The notes: generated from the sequence alone by a model not told the origin. Numbered from the stretch's first letter, positions 31,795 through 44,096 are shown. The stretch: 64,000 nt of DNA from Oegoconia quadripuncta (GCA_949316235.1 OX438741.1:10406124-10470123), one strand, 5' to 3'. Numbers and translations are program-made.

Positions 31795-33250
31795 TATCTG
31801 GGACACCGGGCAGGCTCACATGTGCTCTTACCCAGTGTCGCCAGATAGGGCAGTCAAGCTTATTGCTGATGGTCTTCAAGATGGTGTTGGTGCTCCCCCG
31901 CACCCTGCCCATAAGCGAGGCCACGCGCCGCCGCACCACCGTGTGGAACCCGTCTGTGTGCGCGTGCGCCTCAGCGATGAGGCGCTGCAGTACCGCGGGA
32001 GCCCCTACAACACCCTGAAGGCATTATTGTATTGTACTCGGAGAGCGTTGTAGGCCCGCTGCGTATAGTTGACCCATAGATTGCACGTGTATAAATTTTG
32101 GCAAAAGGCTTTAAACAGAGTTAACTTTACCTCAATGCTACAACGTGCGAATCTTCGAGCCAACATATTACAGCGGACCGCCATCGCCCTCCTTTCCCTT
32201 TCAATATCTCCATTGTCTTTTAAATCCTCAGTGACTACATGCCCGAGGTATTTAAATTCTTCCACCCATGTAAGGGCGACGCCATTAAGCCGCACGGGTG
32301 CCACACTTCCTAGCTTGCGACTCTTTGCCTGGAAGACCATGAGCTCACTCTTTTTTACATTATATAGGAGCCCGTGTGAGGCCGCATACTCCTCACAGAC
32401 TCTCATTAGCCTCCTAAGCGCCGCAATCGAAGGGCTGAGCAGCACCATGTCATCCGCGTAACTAATACTGTTGACGCAGTGACCATCAATCGAGCAGCCT
32501 ACTCCGGTGCTACTCAGCTCCACAATTAGCTGGTCTATGTACAAGTTGAAGAGCGAAGGTGACGTCAATCCCCCCTGTCTCACTCCGCACTCCAACCCGT
32601 ACTCCTCCGACAGCTCGCCAAGCCATTTGACCCGGTTAGTTTGGTGGCCATACCAGTACTCGAGTATGTTAATTAATTCACTCGGCACACCAGCGTCTTT
32701 TAGTTTAGACCACAGGATGTCATATCTAACCAAGTCAAATGCCCTAGAGAGATCAAGGAAGGCAGCGAACACCGGCGTATTCCCATCTGTGTAGTACCTG
32801 ACGGCATGCTTAAGAGACAAAATGGCACATTCAGTCGATAGAGCGGGTCTAAAGCCAAACTGAGCATCATGCAGGTGGAGATGCTTTTTAAGCTGTCTCT
32901 CAAGCAAGCCGTCAAGCACCTTGGATGTAATTGTGGCTAATGATATTGGCCTGTAGTTGCATTTGTCGGACACATCGCCGGTTTTATTTTTAACTATAGG
33001 CACCACGACCGCCTTCATTAGCTCATTTGACAGATAGGAATGCCTGATGCAGAACGTGAACAGCATTCCCAACAGCCTCGGCAGATGGGGCCCAGCGTAT
33101 CGAAAGTGTTCAATGCTGAGGCCGTCATGACCGGGCGACTTGCCCCTTGTCATGCCCTTTATTATTAACTCAATATATTTTGCTGAAATACGCTCTGGCA
33201 CTCCCGTCCCCACGGCCTCAACATCCCTCCTCTTGAATGAAGTTCAAATC
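31795..33250 (-). pseudogene. Non-LTR reverse transcriptase, decayed (CR1/RTE-like)
   Basis: An open stretch of 402 codons (33213 down to 32005) carries GKSPGHDGLSIEHFRYAG, VVPIVKNKTGD, NYRPISLATITSKVLDGLLE, QFGFRP, AAFLDLSRAFD, GVRQGGLTSPSLFNLYIDQL and the catalytic YADDMVLL. The frame ends at a TAG within FRVL-GLPRYCSAS, and a frameshift lies in the next 30 bases, since downstream segments (FHTVVRRRVASLMGRVRGST, LDCPIWRHW) are in another frame. The copy is 5' truncated, with no endonuclease. The lack of RNase H and the conserved tail suggest a CR1/RTE-type LINE; clade uncertain. Confidence 0.85.
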
Positions 33251-33479
33251 TCCTCCTCCTCCTCTAAATGAAGTTCTGAGGTGACAAATTGTGTTGGAGG
33301 TTGTAATATGTGTGGAATTATCTCAATTCCTCACAGATCCTATCATCAATACAGGATTAATGATGAACATTGGACCACACTGGAAGTCCTGTTAAATAAA
33401 ATAAGAATTTTACCAAATCCGTTTAAATGAGTTAGTTCTGAGGTAACACCCCTAAAAAAAAGAAATACAATTGAATTTA

Positions 33480-33800
33480 TAACCCCCTCCTTTTTCGAAG
33501 ACGGTTACAAAAAATACAATTGCCTTGTACACCGTTGACATATTAACCGCCTCTAAAAAAGCAGGAGGTAGGGACTATGTTCTTGTATGTATGTATTTTT
33601 TGTAGATATGTTAAAAAATATGTCACCTATGTTTTCGTTAATTGGTAACCGATTTTTTTTATACGAATTATCCATGGCGGTCCCTTTTAAAATTAGTTAA
33701 CATGATTTGTTGATGCAATCCGGAAATATCGGGATGGAATTTTTAACGATGCAATTATTGCGTTTAGTTCCGTGGAGGTTTTCAAAATGATTAATCTATG
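33480..33800. repeat. Unassigned dispersed repeat
   Basis: AACCGCCTCTAAAAAAGCAG, TTGGTAACCGATTTTTTTTA and GGTTTTCAAAATGATTAAT resemble the block at 2835-3010. Probably an old lepidopteran repeat; no coding content. Confidence 0.35.
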
Positions 33801-34239
33801 TTATTACTCTAGTTTATTCAACAACAATTAAAAAAACATGAAAGTCATATTTATTAACTGTCTGCCACATGCCCTTAATAAGGGTAAAGCGTGAGTTGTC
33901 AGGTTTTGCACCAAATGGAAGTGTTGTGTTCGTCTAATGCGTGTGTATTGTTATAGTGAGTCGTGTCGTGCCGCTTGTGCCTGACATGGCTCTTTGACCT
34001 AATCTATAAATGTTTAGTAATAAATATAATCTGTTCATATAAATACTTATTGCAGCGTGTACTTGATGTTGAAAAATATTTCTCGTCGGTTCAAGTGTGC
34101 AATACCATATTTCCAAATATTTAATTGATGGGTATTTCTTTAAATTCAAAAAATATTTAGAAAAATTATCGTTACAAAATATTAGTTCTCATTTTTATTT
34201 CTTAAGTAATGCAGCTCGACGACATTTTCAGCTAAAACA

Positions 34240-34514
34240 CATAATAAATAATAATAAATACCTTTGCACATACACACAGCGCCATCTAGTTCCACACTAA
34301 GCAACTATGCCTGTATTATGGATACCAGATGGTTGATAAACTACACATAAACATTTTTTTTTGTAAATAAATACATATATAAATGAAAAACATCCATAAC
34401 TTGGGAACACATGTCTGTATTCATCATACAAACATTTACCCCTCGTGGGATTCGAACCCGCAACCGTTGGTTTCGATGACAGGGTCACTATCCACTACAC
34501 CAAACGGTCGTCAG
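34240..34514 (-). mobile_element. SINE B, full-length copy
   Basis: Tail AATAAATAATAATAAATACC, then CACACAGCGCCATCTAGTTC, GGATACCAGATGGTTGATAA, CGTGGGATTCGAACCCGCAA (B box reversed) and TCCACTACACCAAACGGTCG (A-box end). Confidence 0.85.
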
Positions 34515-35030
34515 CAGATGAACAGACCGTACTCCGTTTCGCAATTTGTGGTACGGACTACTAAAAATACACATTCAATATCAACGCGTTTTTTGAAGTG
34601 GAAAAAACAGTGCAATTTTTATACAGAAATTCTGCAGCAGGCTATAGTCTTTTTTCGATACGAGAGCTCGAACTCATCTCTATTGCTTTCACAAGCACGA
34701 GTGTGATTCGGGAGTATGAATGGATACATCGGGGTTTATTTTTTATCATCCCAAAGGCTTTCAGCACGGATTTATATGGAAAGGAACACGATTTTATGGC
34801 GGCAAACCAGTCGAATGAGATTCGTATGATAGGATATTTGTTTAGGATTCCAAATTTTAAAATGTAACTTTATATATTTACATGTATTTATTTCAACACT
34901 TTGTTACTGTACAGATTTTAGATATAAATTAAATTTTAAACATCATGTTTCCAAAAACATTTACAAATAAAAAAAATTGGGCCCTTGATCTTCTGACACG
35001 AAAAATTTGTAAAGGATTTATCCGTTTGAT
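34515..35030. other. No gene recognised
   Basis: Two overlapping frames (34383-34706 and 34598-34867) have no recognisable motif, and the first runs out of the SINE B copy. I do not support a gene here. Confidence 0.3.
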
Positions 35031-35275
35031 TATCTAGATTAGATTAGATTTATCTATCAGTGGAAACCTCTAATTGGCTTTCAGTTTCTTAGTTTAAGTG
35101 ATAATTTGTAAAACAGCTGTTGGTTTTCCCAAGAAAATAAAATAAATAAAATAAAATAAAATAGACTGGCCCACGCCTCTGGAGATGTGAGCGCTGGTGC
35201 CTACTTTGCTCAGCAGCTGAGCTTATGCATTCAGCGGGGCAATAGCGCTGGCGTACTAGGTACTATGCCTCACGG
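35030..35275 (+). pseudogene. LINE 3' tail followed by a LINE ORF fragment
   Basis: 35030-35162 resembles the LINE 3' end at 29760-29940, with the tail AAATAAAATAAATAAAATAA. Starting immediately at 35163, the plus frame reads RLAHASGDVSAGAYFAQQLS then LCIQRGNSAGVLGTMP. This is the C-terminal region of the family also seen at 16680-16893 and 25590-25816. Only about 37 codons remain. Confidence 0.6.
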
Positions 35276-35712
35276 AAGCGATATGGACGGCGTATTTTTC
35301 TATACAAAATGCACAAATTAAAAATTTATTGGATAACAAATCAATATACCTATTTTGTATGTATGTATATTTGTATTGTATTTATATAACCTATGAGATG
35401 AGGACCTGGAGTTATATTACATAATTTCATCGTTTTTGTAATCGGTTATGGTCTATCACATGATTGGTTGGCTCATCGCTCGCTCGGCAATTTGACGGTT
35501 TCGCATTGGTCCACGTAATCGATGACGATACCGAGGAAGTTTAATCTAAGGGCTGATTTGCTACTTTGCGACACACTAAAACTAGCTAATGTTTATTTTT
35601 AGATTGCTGATCCATATCTTATGTTGTATTATGTAGTACATACAACGCGAACAATTATATAATGTACCTATATGTGTCGTTAAATGGATCAAATAAAATT
35701 TATAACAAAGTT

Positions 35713-36042
35713 AACCGGCTCCGTGGCTCAATGTAAACAACATTGGGTTTACGATCGGAGATCGCTGGTACGATCCCCAGCGGGGTACATGTTTACCTAA
35801 GTACTCGGTTTGGTTGGTGGTAGGGCATCTTAAATGCTCGCTGAATAGCTACGACCATCTTATCTAAATCTGCCGCCAAGCAGCAATGTTAATAGCATTG
35901 TTGTGTTCCGGTTGTCAGAGATAAGATAGCCAGGCCCCCAAATGTGTTGGGGTTTCCGGGTCGCTTCCACCTTCGACCTCATCTTCACTTAACATCAGGT
36001 GTGATTGAGGTCAAGTACGAATCCGTCGTGCATAAAAAAAAA
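35713..36042 (+). mobile_element. SINE A, full-length copy
   Basis: AACCGGCTCCGTGGCTCAAT, ACGATCCCCAGCGGGGTACA (mutated B box), CCAAGCAGCAATGTTAATAG, GTTGTCAGAGATAAGATAGC, ATCAGGTGTGATTGAGGTC, A-rich tail. Confidence 0.85.
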
Positions 36043-36289
36043 GTCCAACCAAGACCCTGCAAACAATATCACAAAAATTAGGCCTGTTTTAATTGTGTTG
36101 CCGACTGTCATTGCACTGTCAGACAGACAGACAAGAAATGGATGTAAAAATTTCATGTTCCTACAACACTACCCATGGCTGTTGTAGCCTTGTGCAATGT
36201 ATGTAAAAACAGTTTTTATGAGGTGCGTCATATACCATACTGGCCTTCATAATAAATGTGATAGGTATCTATTCCTTCAGAGGTAAGCT

Positions 36290-36335
36290 TGGAATCGAAC
36301 TCACGACCTTGAACCACGGATATGATTAAATTTAT
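36290..36335 (-). repeat. SINE-like B-box remnant
   Basis: GCTTGGAATCGAACTCACGA is, reversed, a pol III B-box-like block (GAGTTCGATTCC). Nothing else of a SINE remains. Confidence 0.35.
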
Positions 36336-36369
36336 GCCACCCAAAAATCAAAATAAACACAACAACAAC

Positions 36370-36560
36370 AAATTTACCATGTGACGTCATTCGTCGCCAT
36401 ATTTGTGGGTCGATCTCGTTAGCCGTAGCCAGCTTTTACTAAATCTTCAGTTTCGTCGTGACGTCATTGGGCAGTGAATAAAAGGCCTCATTAGGGCCTA
36501 ACGAACGGGTCGCCCTCACTGCCAGTTCGTATAAAGAATAAATATTTTTCTTTCCCCTGT
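36370..36560 (+). promoter_or_regulatory. Candidate promoter: two perfect CRE palindromes and TATA-like boxes
   Basis: TGACGTCA occurs at about 36382 and again at about 36460, each followed by TT. Twenty bases after the second is GAATAAAAGGCC, and 60 bases later GTATAAAGAATAAATA. A CCATATTTG block lies near 36399. No coding sequence I recognise follows. TGACGTCA is the consensus for CREB/ATF factors (established); promoter activity here is inference, and the segment could equally belong to an unrecognised transposon. Confidence 0.3.
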
Positions 36561-36814
36561 TCAAGTAAAACGAACGAGGCTAGCCTTTTGATTGGTGAAG
36601 CGAGAGTCGATACGGTGTGATGAACGTGATTTTTTTATTTATAATTTAATGTTGTAAGAGTTCTATGAAAATTCCTAGTAAAGTCGTTTCATAAGAGTTT
36701 AGATGTTCCATTTTTAAGCCCTGATGAAAAATGTTACGTCGTTTTGTGTGTGTCTTTGTCTGGATGTATCTCAATAATACGTGGTCCGATTTTAATTCGA
36801 TTTTTATCATAGTT

Positions 36815-37159
36815 ACCGCCTCCGTGGCTCAATGTAAACAACATTGGATTTACGATTCGGAGGTCGCGGGTTAGATCCCCAGCGGGGTACATGTTTAAGT
36901 ACTCGGTTTGGTTGGTGGTAGGGCATTTTAAATGTCCGCCTGGCTAGCTACCACCATCTTATCTAAATCTGCCGCCAAGCAGCAATGTTAATAGCATTGT
37001 CGTGTTCCGGTTGTCAGAGATAAGATAGCCAGTCCCCCAAATGTGTTGGGGTTTCCGGGTCAGTACGCTTCCATCTTCGACCTCATCTTCACTTAACATC
37101 AGGTGTGATTGAGGTCAAGTACCAACCCGTTATGCATGAAAAAAAAAAAAAAAAAAAAA
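36815..37159 (+). mobile_element. SINE A, full-length copy with long A tail
   Basis: ACCGCCTCCGTGGCTCAATG, GCGGGTTAGATCCCCAGCGG (one change in the B box), the whole conserved body, and an A tail of nearly 20 bases ending at 37159. It looks like one of the younger copies. Confidence 0.9.
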
Positions 37160-37593
37160 CTAAGCTAGGGGAAAGCTTCTTGCCATGTTTATATACACAT
37201 CGGTGATATAATTTTCGTTTTCTAAATTTACAAGCTAGTAATTTTGTAAAGTTGAGCTGATAATCGAATCTACACAAACACGAAAAAATAACAGTCTGTT
37301 TTTATGGCACCAGTCTACGGGGTCCATAATGAAGGACAAATCTCTAAAAACTTGGTGTATATAAACTAGTGACTAGGTAAATGAATAGATTGCTAGCTTA
37401 GCTAGATGGAGCGACGACTTGTGTAGGGAAGCTACTCTAAAAGTTTTTTCTAGTTTGTCCTGGGATCGACTGTTTGCAAAGCCGAAGATGAAGTGCAGTT
37501 GGGAGAGGCCTAACGAGATGCTATTGCGGCTCGTTCGTATTCAGTTCGTATCCTTGGTTGTTCTTTTAGATTGCGTCACTTGTATTTTAAATA

Positions 37594-38853
37594 ATAGGTT
37601 TTTACCTATGAAATTGCCGTACTGCAGTACTGGCCATTTCAAATCAAAATAATTGTTGTGTGGCTAAGAATTCTAATTTCAAATTAATTTTATTTTAAAA
37701 ACATGGAATTCTTTTTGCAAAAGTAGTCATTTGTTTATTGATTAGTGTTACATTTTCATCGCTTTTCAATCTTTTTCGTCATCATGGATACGTTAAAAAT
37801 TCGAGTAATTATGGAATATGAGTACCGTCGTGGCAGCAACGCGGCACAAGCGGCACGCAACATCAACGACGTTTACGGAGCTAACACTACAAACCAACGT
37901 ATCACCTGTTTGCTCGCTTCCGTTCTGGGAATTTCGACCTGAAAAATGAACCTCGCGGTCGTCCGAAGACTTTGGTCGACAATAACGAATTAAAGGCGAT
38001 TGTGGAAGCTGATAATACACAATCTACGGCTGAATTAGCCGCAGCTTTCGACGTTAGCGTCAAAACAAATTGGCAAGGTAAAAAAGCTTGACAAATGGGT
38101 GCCCCACGAACTCAATGATCGCCAGCGCGAAGTACGCGTCGAGACGTGGCTTGCACTGCTAAACAGACATACAAATGAAGGAATTTTGAACCGCATTGTT
38201 ACCTGCGATGAAAAATGGATTCTGTTTGATAACCGCAAGCGCTCAGCAAGTTGGTTGGATTCTGGTTCAGCACCTAAACAATGCCCTAAACGAAAACTTA
38301 CCCCTAGAAAAGTGATGGTCACTGTTTGGTGGTCTAGCGCCGGTGTGATTCATCACAGCTTCTTACCAAACGAGATGAGCATTACTGCAGATGTGTACTG
38401 TGAAGAACTGAACACAATGATGGAGAAGCTGGCACATCTCCAACCAGCATTGGTCAATCGCTCCTCTCCGCTGCTCCTGCACGACAACGTGCGACCTCAT
38501 ACTGCACAGCAGACGGTCTCCAAGTTGCAAGAACTGGGGTTGAAAGCTCTCCGCCATCCGCCCTACTCATCAGACCTTGCGCCTACAGACTACTACTTTT
38601 TCCAGAATTTGGATAACTTCTTGGCAGGAAAAAAATTCAATACCCGAGAGGCAGTACAAAATGCCTTTGAAGAATTTGTTGCCTCCCGTCCAGCTGATTT
38701 CTTTAAGAAGGGCGTCAATAAACTGCCACAGCGTTGGCAAAGATGCATTGATTGCATGGGTGATTACTTCGATTAATACAAATAAAAAATACATGAAAAA
38801 AATTCGTTTACATTTTTTCATACAAAACGGCAATTTCATAGGTAAAGACATAA
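37594..38853 (+). pseudogene. Cecropia-type mariner transposon with inactivated transposase
   Basis: The element is about 1260 bases, flanked by TA, with inverted ends containing TTACCTATGAAATTGCCGT. The transposase starts at 37784 (MDTLKIRVIMEYEYRRGSNA, helix-turn-helix region) and shifts frame after NTTNQRITC. The middle segment (ARFRSGNFDLKNEPRGRPK) ends at a TGA after a second small deletion. The catalytic part, 38099-38776, is open: CDEKWILFD, LLHDNVRPHTAQQ and YSSDLAPTDYYFF give an intact D,D34D triad, and DCMGDYFD closes it. The C-terminal half strongly resembles the Hsmar1/cecropia group. Two frame breaks make it non-functional as it stands. Confidence 0.92.
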
Positions 38854-38859
38854 TATCAA

Positions 38860-40375
38860 ATCATTTTATGTCACTCGATTGCCTACCAACTTCCAAAGTC
38901 TTTATTATTTTTCGAATTCTTGGCTCGGGCAGAAGCGTAGAGTCTCTTGCTCTGCCCCTCAGCCCTTCCTTATTATTAGAATGAGGCACTTTACTAAGTT
39001 TAGCACGACGGAGCTGCCTCGCTAAACTGTTTAAGAACAAAGAATCTAATATGAAGGCATTGCTTTAAAAACACTACGTTGTTATACCAATTTGAATATA
39101 TTCCCATCCTTCAACAATCGGTATTTATACCTTGGTCTATTCTTTGTCAAGGATCGCTGCGTCAAGTCTAGAGATAGTGCTACGGACCTGCGTTCACCAG
39201 TGGACTAATGATGATAAAATTGCGACTTATGTTAATTTCAACGAAAAATTTTTGCTCGGTTTTGTTTGGAGATCAGCAGCAGAATCATTTCTTCACGCCC
39301 TCTTCCTATCCTCTTCCTTTCCAATCCATCGACATTCATATTCATTACTCTCTTAGTACCATGCATGTCATCCCTCCTCATAACATACACCAAGCCTAAC
39401 GATTTCTTTTCAACTTTTCTGTCACGGGTGCCACTTTTAAACTCCCTCTCATATACTCAAAATCAAGCGTTAATCTATTTGTGCGTACATAAATCACGCA
39501 CGTGCAAGAGCCAAGCAAGGGCCGTTACCCCACATATCTCATCATCATCAGCCGAAAGACGTTCACTGCAGGACAAAGGCCTCCTCCAAATATCTCCACA
39601 ACGATCGGTCCTGCGCTGCCCATATCCAGCGGCTTCCCGCGATCTTTACCACATCGTCGGTCGGTGGACCGACCACAAGGTGTTGTGGGGGGGACTGCCC
39701 ACGCTGCGTCTTCCTCTACCCCACATATCTACTTCAAGCTAATCATTTTGTATTATGCAATTCTGAATTCAGACAGTTTCGTGGGAAGGGGCTAAAGACA
39801 ACTTTATGAACGGCCTACAGACGAAACCCACGCGATTTCTCATTCATGAAATGTGCGAAACTCTAGGTCGAAGCCTACGCAAAATTTTATCGCGGCTTTG
39901 CGGCTAAAGGAAAGATGATAATCGTACTTAATACATTTTAATTAACATTAGGTTTAAGGTAAGTCTCTTAAGCGTCTTGTAAAATTTAACATCATTCAAA
40001 AATTATATATAGATGGTGTTACAAAAACACTCGTAATGCTGAAAGGGTGATAAATGATCCCTTGTCAAGAGTCTATTGACAATATATGAATACCGTAGTA
40101 CAATATTATGACTTACCGAAACATTAATTATTTTTAATAAAAACATTGAAATAGTGTTGCGCATCCATGATGACTATTTAATGTTTTTATTAAAAGACAT
40201 TACACATGTATATAGCATACATAATGTTTAGGTTTACTTAGGTTAAGCTACGATGGGATTGCTATGTCCTGATGGATGAAAACTTCAATAATTCTACAGT
40301 TTCGTCGTAGTTTAAACTTCGAAGCCAATCAGTAACATTTTGGACGTATAACGCTGATAATGTATACGCTGTATA
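38860..40375. other. No gene recognised; small repeat pieces
   Basis: Apart from the repeat at 39535-39690, I see only AT-rich sequence, a possible TAATGATGAT tail at about 39205, and a 60-base repeat-like segment at 40130-40200 (TTTTAATAAAAACATT and its inverse TTTTTATTAAAAGACATT). No conserved frame. Confidence 0.35.
39535..39690 (-). repeat. Retroposon 3' end with (ATC)n tail
   Basis: CATCATCATCAGCCGAAAGA, CGTTCACTGCAGGACAAAGG and CCTCCTCCA form a block common in lepidopteran LINE 3' ends (from memory). The following bases (GATCGGTCCTGCGCTGCC) continue it. Truncated at 39690. Confidence 0.5.
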
Positions 40376-40379
40376 CGCT

Positions 40380-40739
40380 TTTATAATAAGGTTCCAGTGG
40401 ACATTCCAAATTTACCTTTAAATAAATTCAAAACCATCATAAAACAGACATTATTTACCAAAGGCTATTATAAAATTTCTGACTATCTGGATGATAAGCA
40501 AACATGGACATAGACCGCTCGGCGATATTCAGCCTAATTATACAATATAATATAATTGTAACCCAAACTTATTTAAAAGAGCAACCCTTGAGTTTCTTGC
40601 TCGTTCTTCTCTGGGGAATCTGCTTTGCGAATGAGCAATAATGTCAATAATTTTAATATTAAGATAAAAAATGTGACGTTTTCAAGTGATAATCTTTATC
40701 CTACGAAATAAATATTATTTGACTTTGACTTTGACTTTG
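40380..40739 (+). pseudogene. Family C LINE, 5'-truncated, with reverse transcriptase tail
   Basis: The frame from about 40390 reads VPVDIPNLPLNKFKTIIKQT, LFTKGYYKISDYL and DDKQTWT-stop, matching the end of the protein at 43409-43714. The 3' untranslated part carries GAGCAACCCTTGAGTTTCTT and GAATGAGCAATAATGTC. The tail is TTTGACTTTGACTTTGACTT. Confidence 0.75.
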
Positions 40740-41285
40740 AATGATGACACACGTCAGTCTTCGTGCAGATGCAGGTTTCTGACAAAAACAACTAGATTAT
40801 CCCACTCTGGGATCCAGTCGCTACAGGATAATATGAGGAGAAAAATCTTGTATCCATTCCAGCAATACTGAAGCATTCAACGGAGCCCCCATTAACATAA
40901 CTCCGTGCGCAGGCACGTAGAAAATAGAAAAATTCTTGTGAACACTTGAAATATTTTGCTATAACTGGCGGATTTGCTTAGGTATATAAATTCGGAATAC
41001 AATTTATGTACATTTGCCTGCCTGTACCTACAAGTTTGATATAGATAGTGATCGTTTTACCACAAATTGCGGTTGTGAGTCTCTATCATCAAAATATCGA
41101 TTTTCATTGGAATTAGGATTCAGGCTTCCAACAAAATCCAATATATGAACACTATCAAATCTATATAGCTATACTTGTTATTTATAAATGCGAAAGATCA
41201 CGGATTCGAAAGTTCAGTTAGGATACACTTTTAATTTCCTATAATGTTTAAGGCTGAGATTTTTTGCACATGGATAGAGTACCTG

Positions 41286-41622
41286 TTTTTTTTTTTGCAC
41301 CCGTGCACGACGGGTTCGTTCTTGACCTCAATCACACCTGGTGTTAAGCGAAGATGAGGTCGAAGGTGGAAGCGTACTGACCCGGAAACCCCAACACATT
41401 TAGGGACTGGCTATCTTATCTCTGATAACCGAAACACAATAATGCTATTAACATTGCTGCTTGGCGGCAGATTTAGTTAAGATGGTGGTAGCTAGCCAGG
41501 CAGACATTTTAAAATGCCCTACCACCAACCAAACCGAGTACTTAAACATGTACCCCGCTGGAGATTGAACCCGCGACCTCCGAATCGTAAACCCAATGTT
41601 GTTTACATTGAGCCACGGAGGC
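41286..41622 (-). mobile_element. SINE A, full-length reversed copy
   Basis: T-rich tail, CTTGACCTCAATCACACCTG, AATGCTATTAACATTGCTGC, GGCGGCAGATTTAG, GGAGATTGAACCCGCGACCT (B box), ATTGAGCCACGGAGGC (A-box end). Confidence 0.88.
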
Positions 41623-41984
41623 CTAATACACACGCGGGCCATAAACTAATACCTCGCAGTTGAACCCCCGGGTGTGAGCTAGTCTGGTAAAAACTCCAAT
41701 CCTACCATCCTAATGTATCAATTAATCAACCCTTTCTCTGTGCAGAGCCTTAATCATAACTCAATGTCACTGGGAAAACATTAATAATCGAATTCACTTG
41801 TTTCAAGGAAAGTTCAAACCAATATTGTGTTGTAAACCCTCTTAACTATGAGTAACTTCAAAGTTACCTGTTTTTGTCAACGAAACTTTGTGTTTTAGCT
41901 TAAAACGGTTAACCGAGATAGCGGATTTCTGAAGACAATACTTGGGATGTTTAGTAACTTTGTAGGTATTGTTTTCACCAAATA

Positions 41985-42402
41985 TTATGTCCTTACCTAT
42001 GAAATTGGCGTTTTGTATGAAGAATTTCAAAGACTGTTTTCACCATACAAACATTTTTGATTTTTTTTTTGGCAGCGGCAAATCCAAATTTAGCTAAACT
42101 TTGTGTGTATTATCGGATAACATTAAGTTAAGTATAGGCAGCGTTAATTTATCAAAGTAACCGCTTTATAAAAGTTTCAGAGAATCTAAGAAATGATTAT
42201 GGGAAGCACATGAAAAGAGCTGTGTTTATTTTTTTTTATTATGTGATTTAGCCCAAATTAAAAAATATTTCATGTGATACCTTGAAATAATATTCCATTT
42301 TCCAAATAAAAAACAAATTTGGATATAGCTTTGAAAATTGCAGGAATTGGTACATATGATTAACGAAGAAAAAAAACTCCAATTTCATAGGTAAAGACCC
42401 AA
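41985..42402. mobile_element. Mariner-derived MITE, copy 2
   Basis: It is flanked by TA. Its ends TTATGTCCTTACCTATGAAA and, reversed, TTGGGTCTTTACCTATGAAA are homologous to 17718-18142 in inverted orientation. The outermost 50 bases (CGTTTTGTATGAAGAAT) also resemble the right end of the mariner at 37594-38853. No coding capacity. Confidence 0.85.
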
Positions 42403-42593
42403 TATATTATAAAGTACCTATATTTGTTACGTTCCTAGGATTACTAGTATTTAATGACGTTTGTACAATAGTCCAGTAAAAATAATCAATTTTTGTGGTG
42501 TAACTTCCTATAATCTTAAAGTTCCTGTTTTTTCGTAGAAGGATAGAGTATCAGCAATAAAATCTGTAGCTTGCTTTAGGTATAGTATAGGTA

Positions 42594-42936
42594 TTTTTTT
42601 TATGCACAACGGGTTGGTACTTGACCTCAATCACACCTGATGTTAAGTGAAGATGAGGTCGAAGGTGGACGCGTACTGACCCGGAAACCCCAACACATTT
42701 GGAGGACTGGCTATCTTATCTCTGACAACCGGAACACAACAATGCTATTAACGTTGCTGCTTGGCGGCAGATTTAGATAAAATGGTGGTAGCTAGTCAGG
42801 CGGACATTTAAAATTCCCAACCACCACCGAACCGAGTACTTAAACGTACATATTTAAGACATCGAACTGGCGATCGAACCCGCGACTTCCGAATCGTAAA
42901 CCCAATGTTGTTAACATTGCGAGACGGTGGCGGTTA
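42594..42936 (-). mobile_element. SINE A, full-length reversed copy
   Basis: TTTTTTTTATGCACAACGGG, CTCAATCACACCTGATG, AACACAACAATGCTATTAAC, GGCGGCAGATTTAGATAA, CGATCGAACCCGCGACTTCC, GAGACGGTGGCGG. Confidence 0.88.
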
Positions 42937-43204
42937 TTTAGTTATAAAACCTACAATATTAAATTAATGCTACCACTGTGAACTGCATTGCGTTGTAGAA
43001 GATGCTAAGAACTCCGAAAACATATTATATTTTCTAAAAATAGTTTATTGGGTCGTGATATTTGACTCTCGGTAAAAATATTCATAAACATGGAGATGTT
43101 AGCTTGTCGATTTTTTTTTAAATAGTTACAGAGTATACTTATTCTCCGACGCAATGAAATTCACAGTGGTAATTTTAATCATAATGGTCTATGTTTTATT
43201 ATCA

Positions 43205-43714
43205 ATCAATCAATCAAAATATTTTATTTCATAGGATAAAATTATCACTTGAAAACGTCACTATTAATATTAATATTACATTATAGTTTAAATCTACTGC
43301 TCATTCACAAAGCTGACTCCCCAGAGAAGAACGAGCAAGAAACTCTAGGGTTGCTCTTTTAAACAGATTATAGGTTGCGATTTGATAATTATATGAATAA
43401 TAAGACAGCTATGTCCATGCTTGCTTATCATTCAAATAGTCAGTGATTTTATAATAGCCTTTTGCTAATAATTTCTGTTTTATGATTGCTTTAAATTTAT
43501 TTAAAGGCAAATTTTGAATGTCTACTGGAACCTTATTATAAAAGCGTATACATTGCCCTTTGAACGATTTACTAACTTTATGAAGTCGGCTAACATACAC
43601 GGATAACTGGTTCTTATTCCTTGTATTAACATTGTGCCTATCACTATTTTTAGCGAATAAGGTTATATTTTTTTTTGCATATAACAAATTCTCATAAATG
43701 TATTGAGATGCCAT
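43205..43714 (-). pseudogene. Family C LINE 3' half: reverse transcriptase C-terminus
   Basis: The minus frame at 43714-43409, 101 codons, is open. It reads MASQYIYENLLYAKKNITLF, NTRNKNQLSVYVSRLHKVSK, SFKGQCIRFYNKVPVDIQNL and ends DYLNDKQAWT. The motif NTRNKN...FYNKVP is typical of the C-terminal tail of arthropod CR1/L2-like reverse transcriptases. The polymerase core is missing (5' truncation near 43740). The 3' untranslated region runs to ATTTTGATTGATTGATTGAT (minus strand) at about 43200. Confidence 0.75.
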
Positions 43715-44096
43715 TGTTAAGATATTAATTTCCTTAAACTTATCTCTAAGAGACTCTCTAGGTCCTAATTTATAAATGGCACGAATTATTACTAATTACT
43801 AAAAACCTATACTATATCTAAAGCAAGCTACCGATTTGTTATAAAACTACTGATAGGTACCTACTCTTGTCCATATGCATAATATAAATTATAGGAAGTT
43901 AAATGTGTATGCTTACTAGACTACTACGTGCACTTTGCATTGGAAACTAATGCCGTTAGCATGTATAGAAATTTCTCACTAGCTGGTAACAGTTAAATAT
44001 TCATTAATTAATTATTACGTATTTATTATTTCCCTAGAACGTTCCATAATTAATCAGAAAAATTTAAAGTGTTTTGATTTTGCCGGTGAATTTGAA

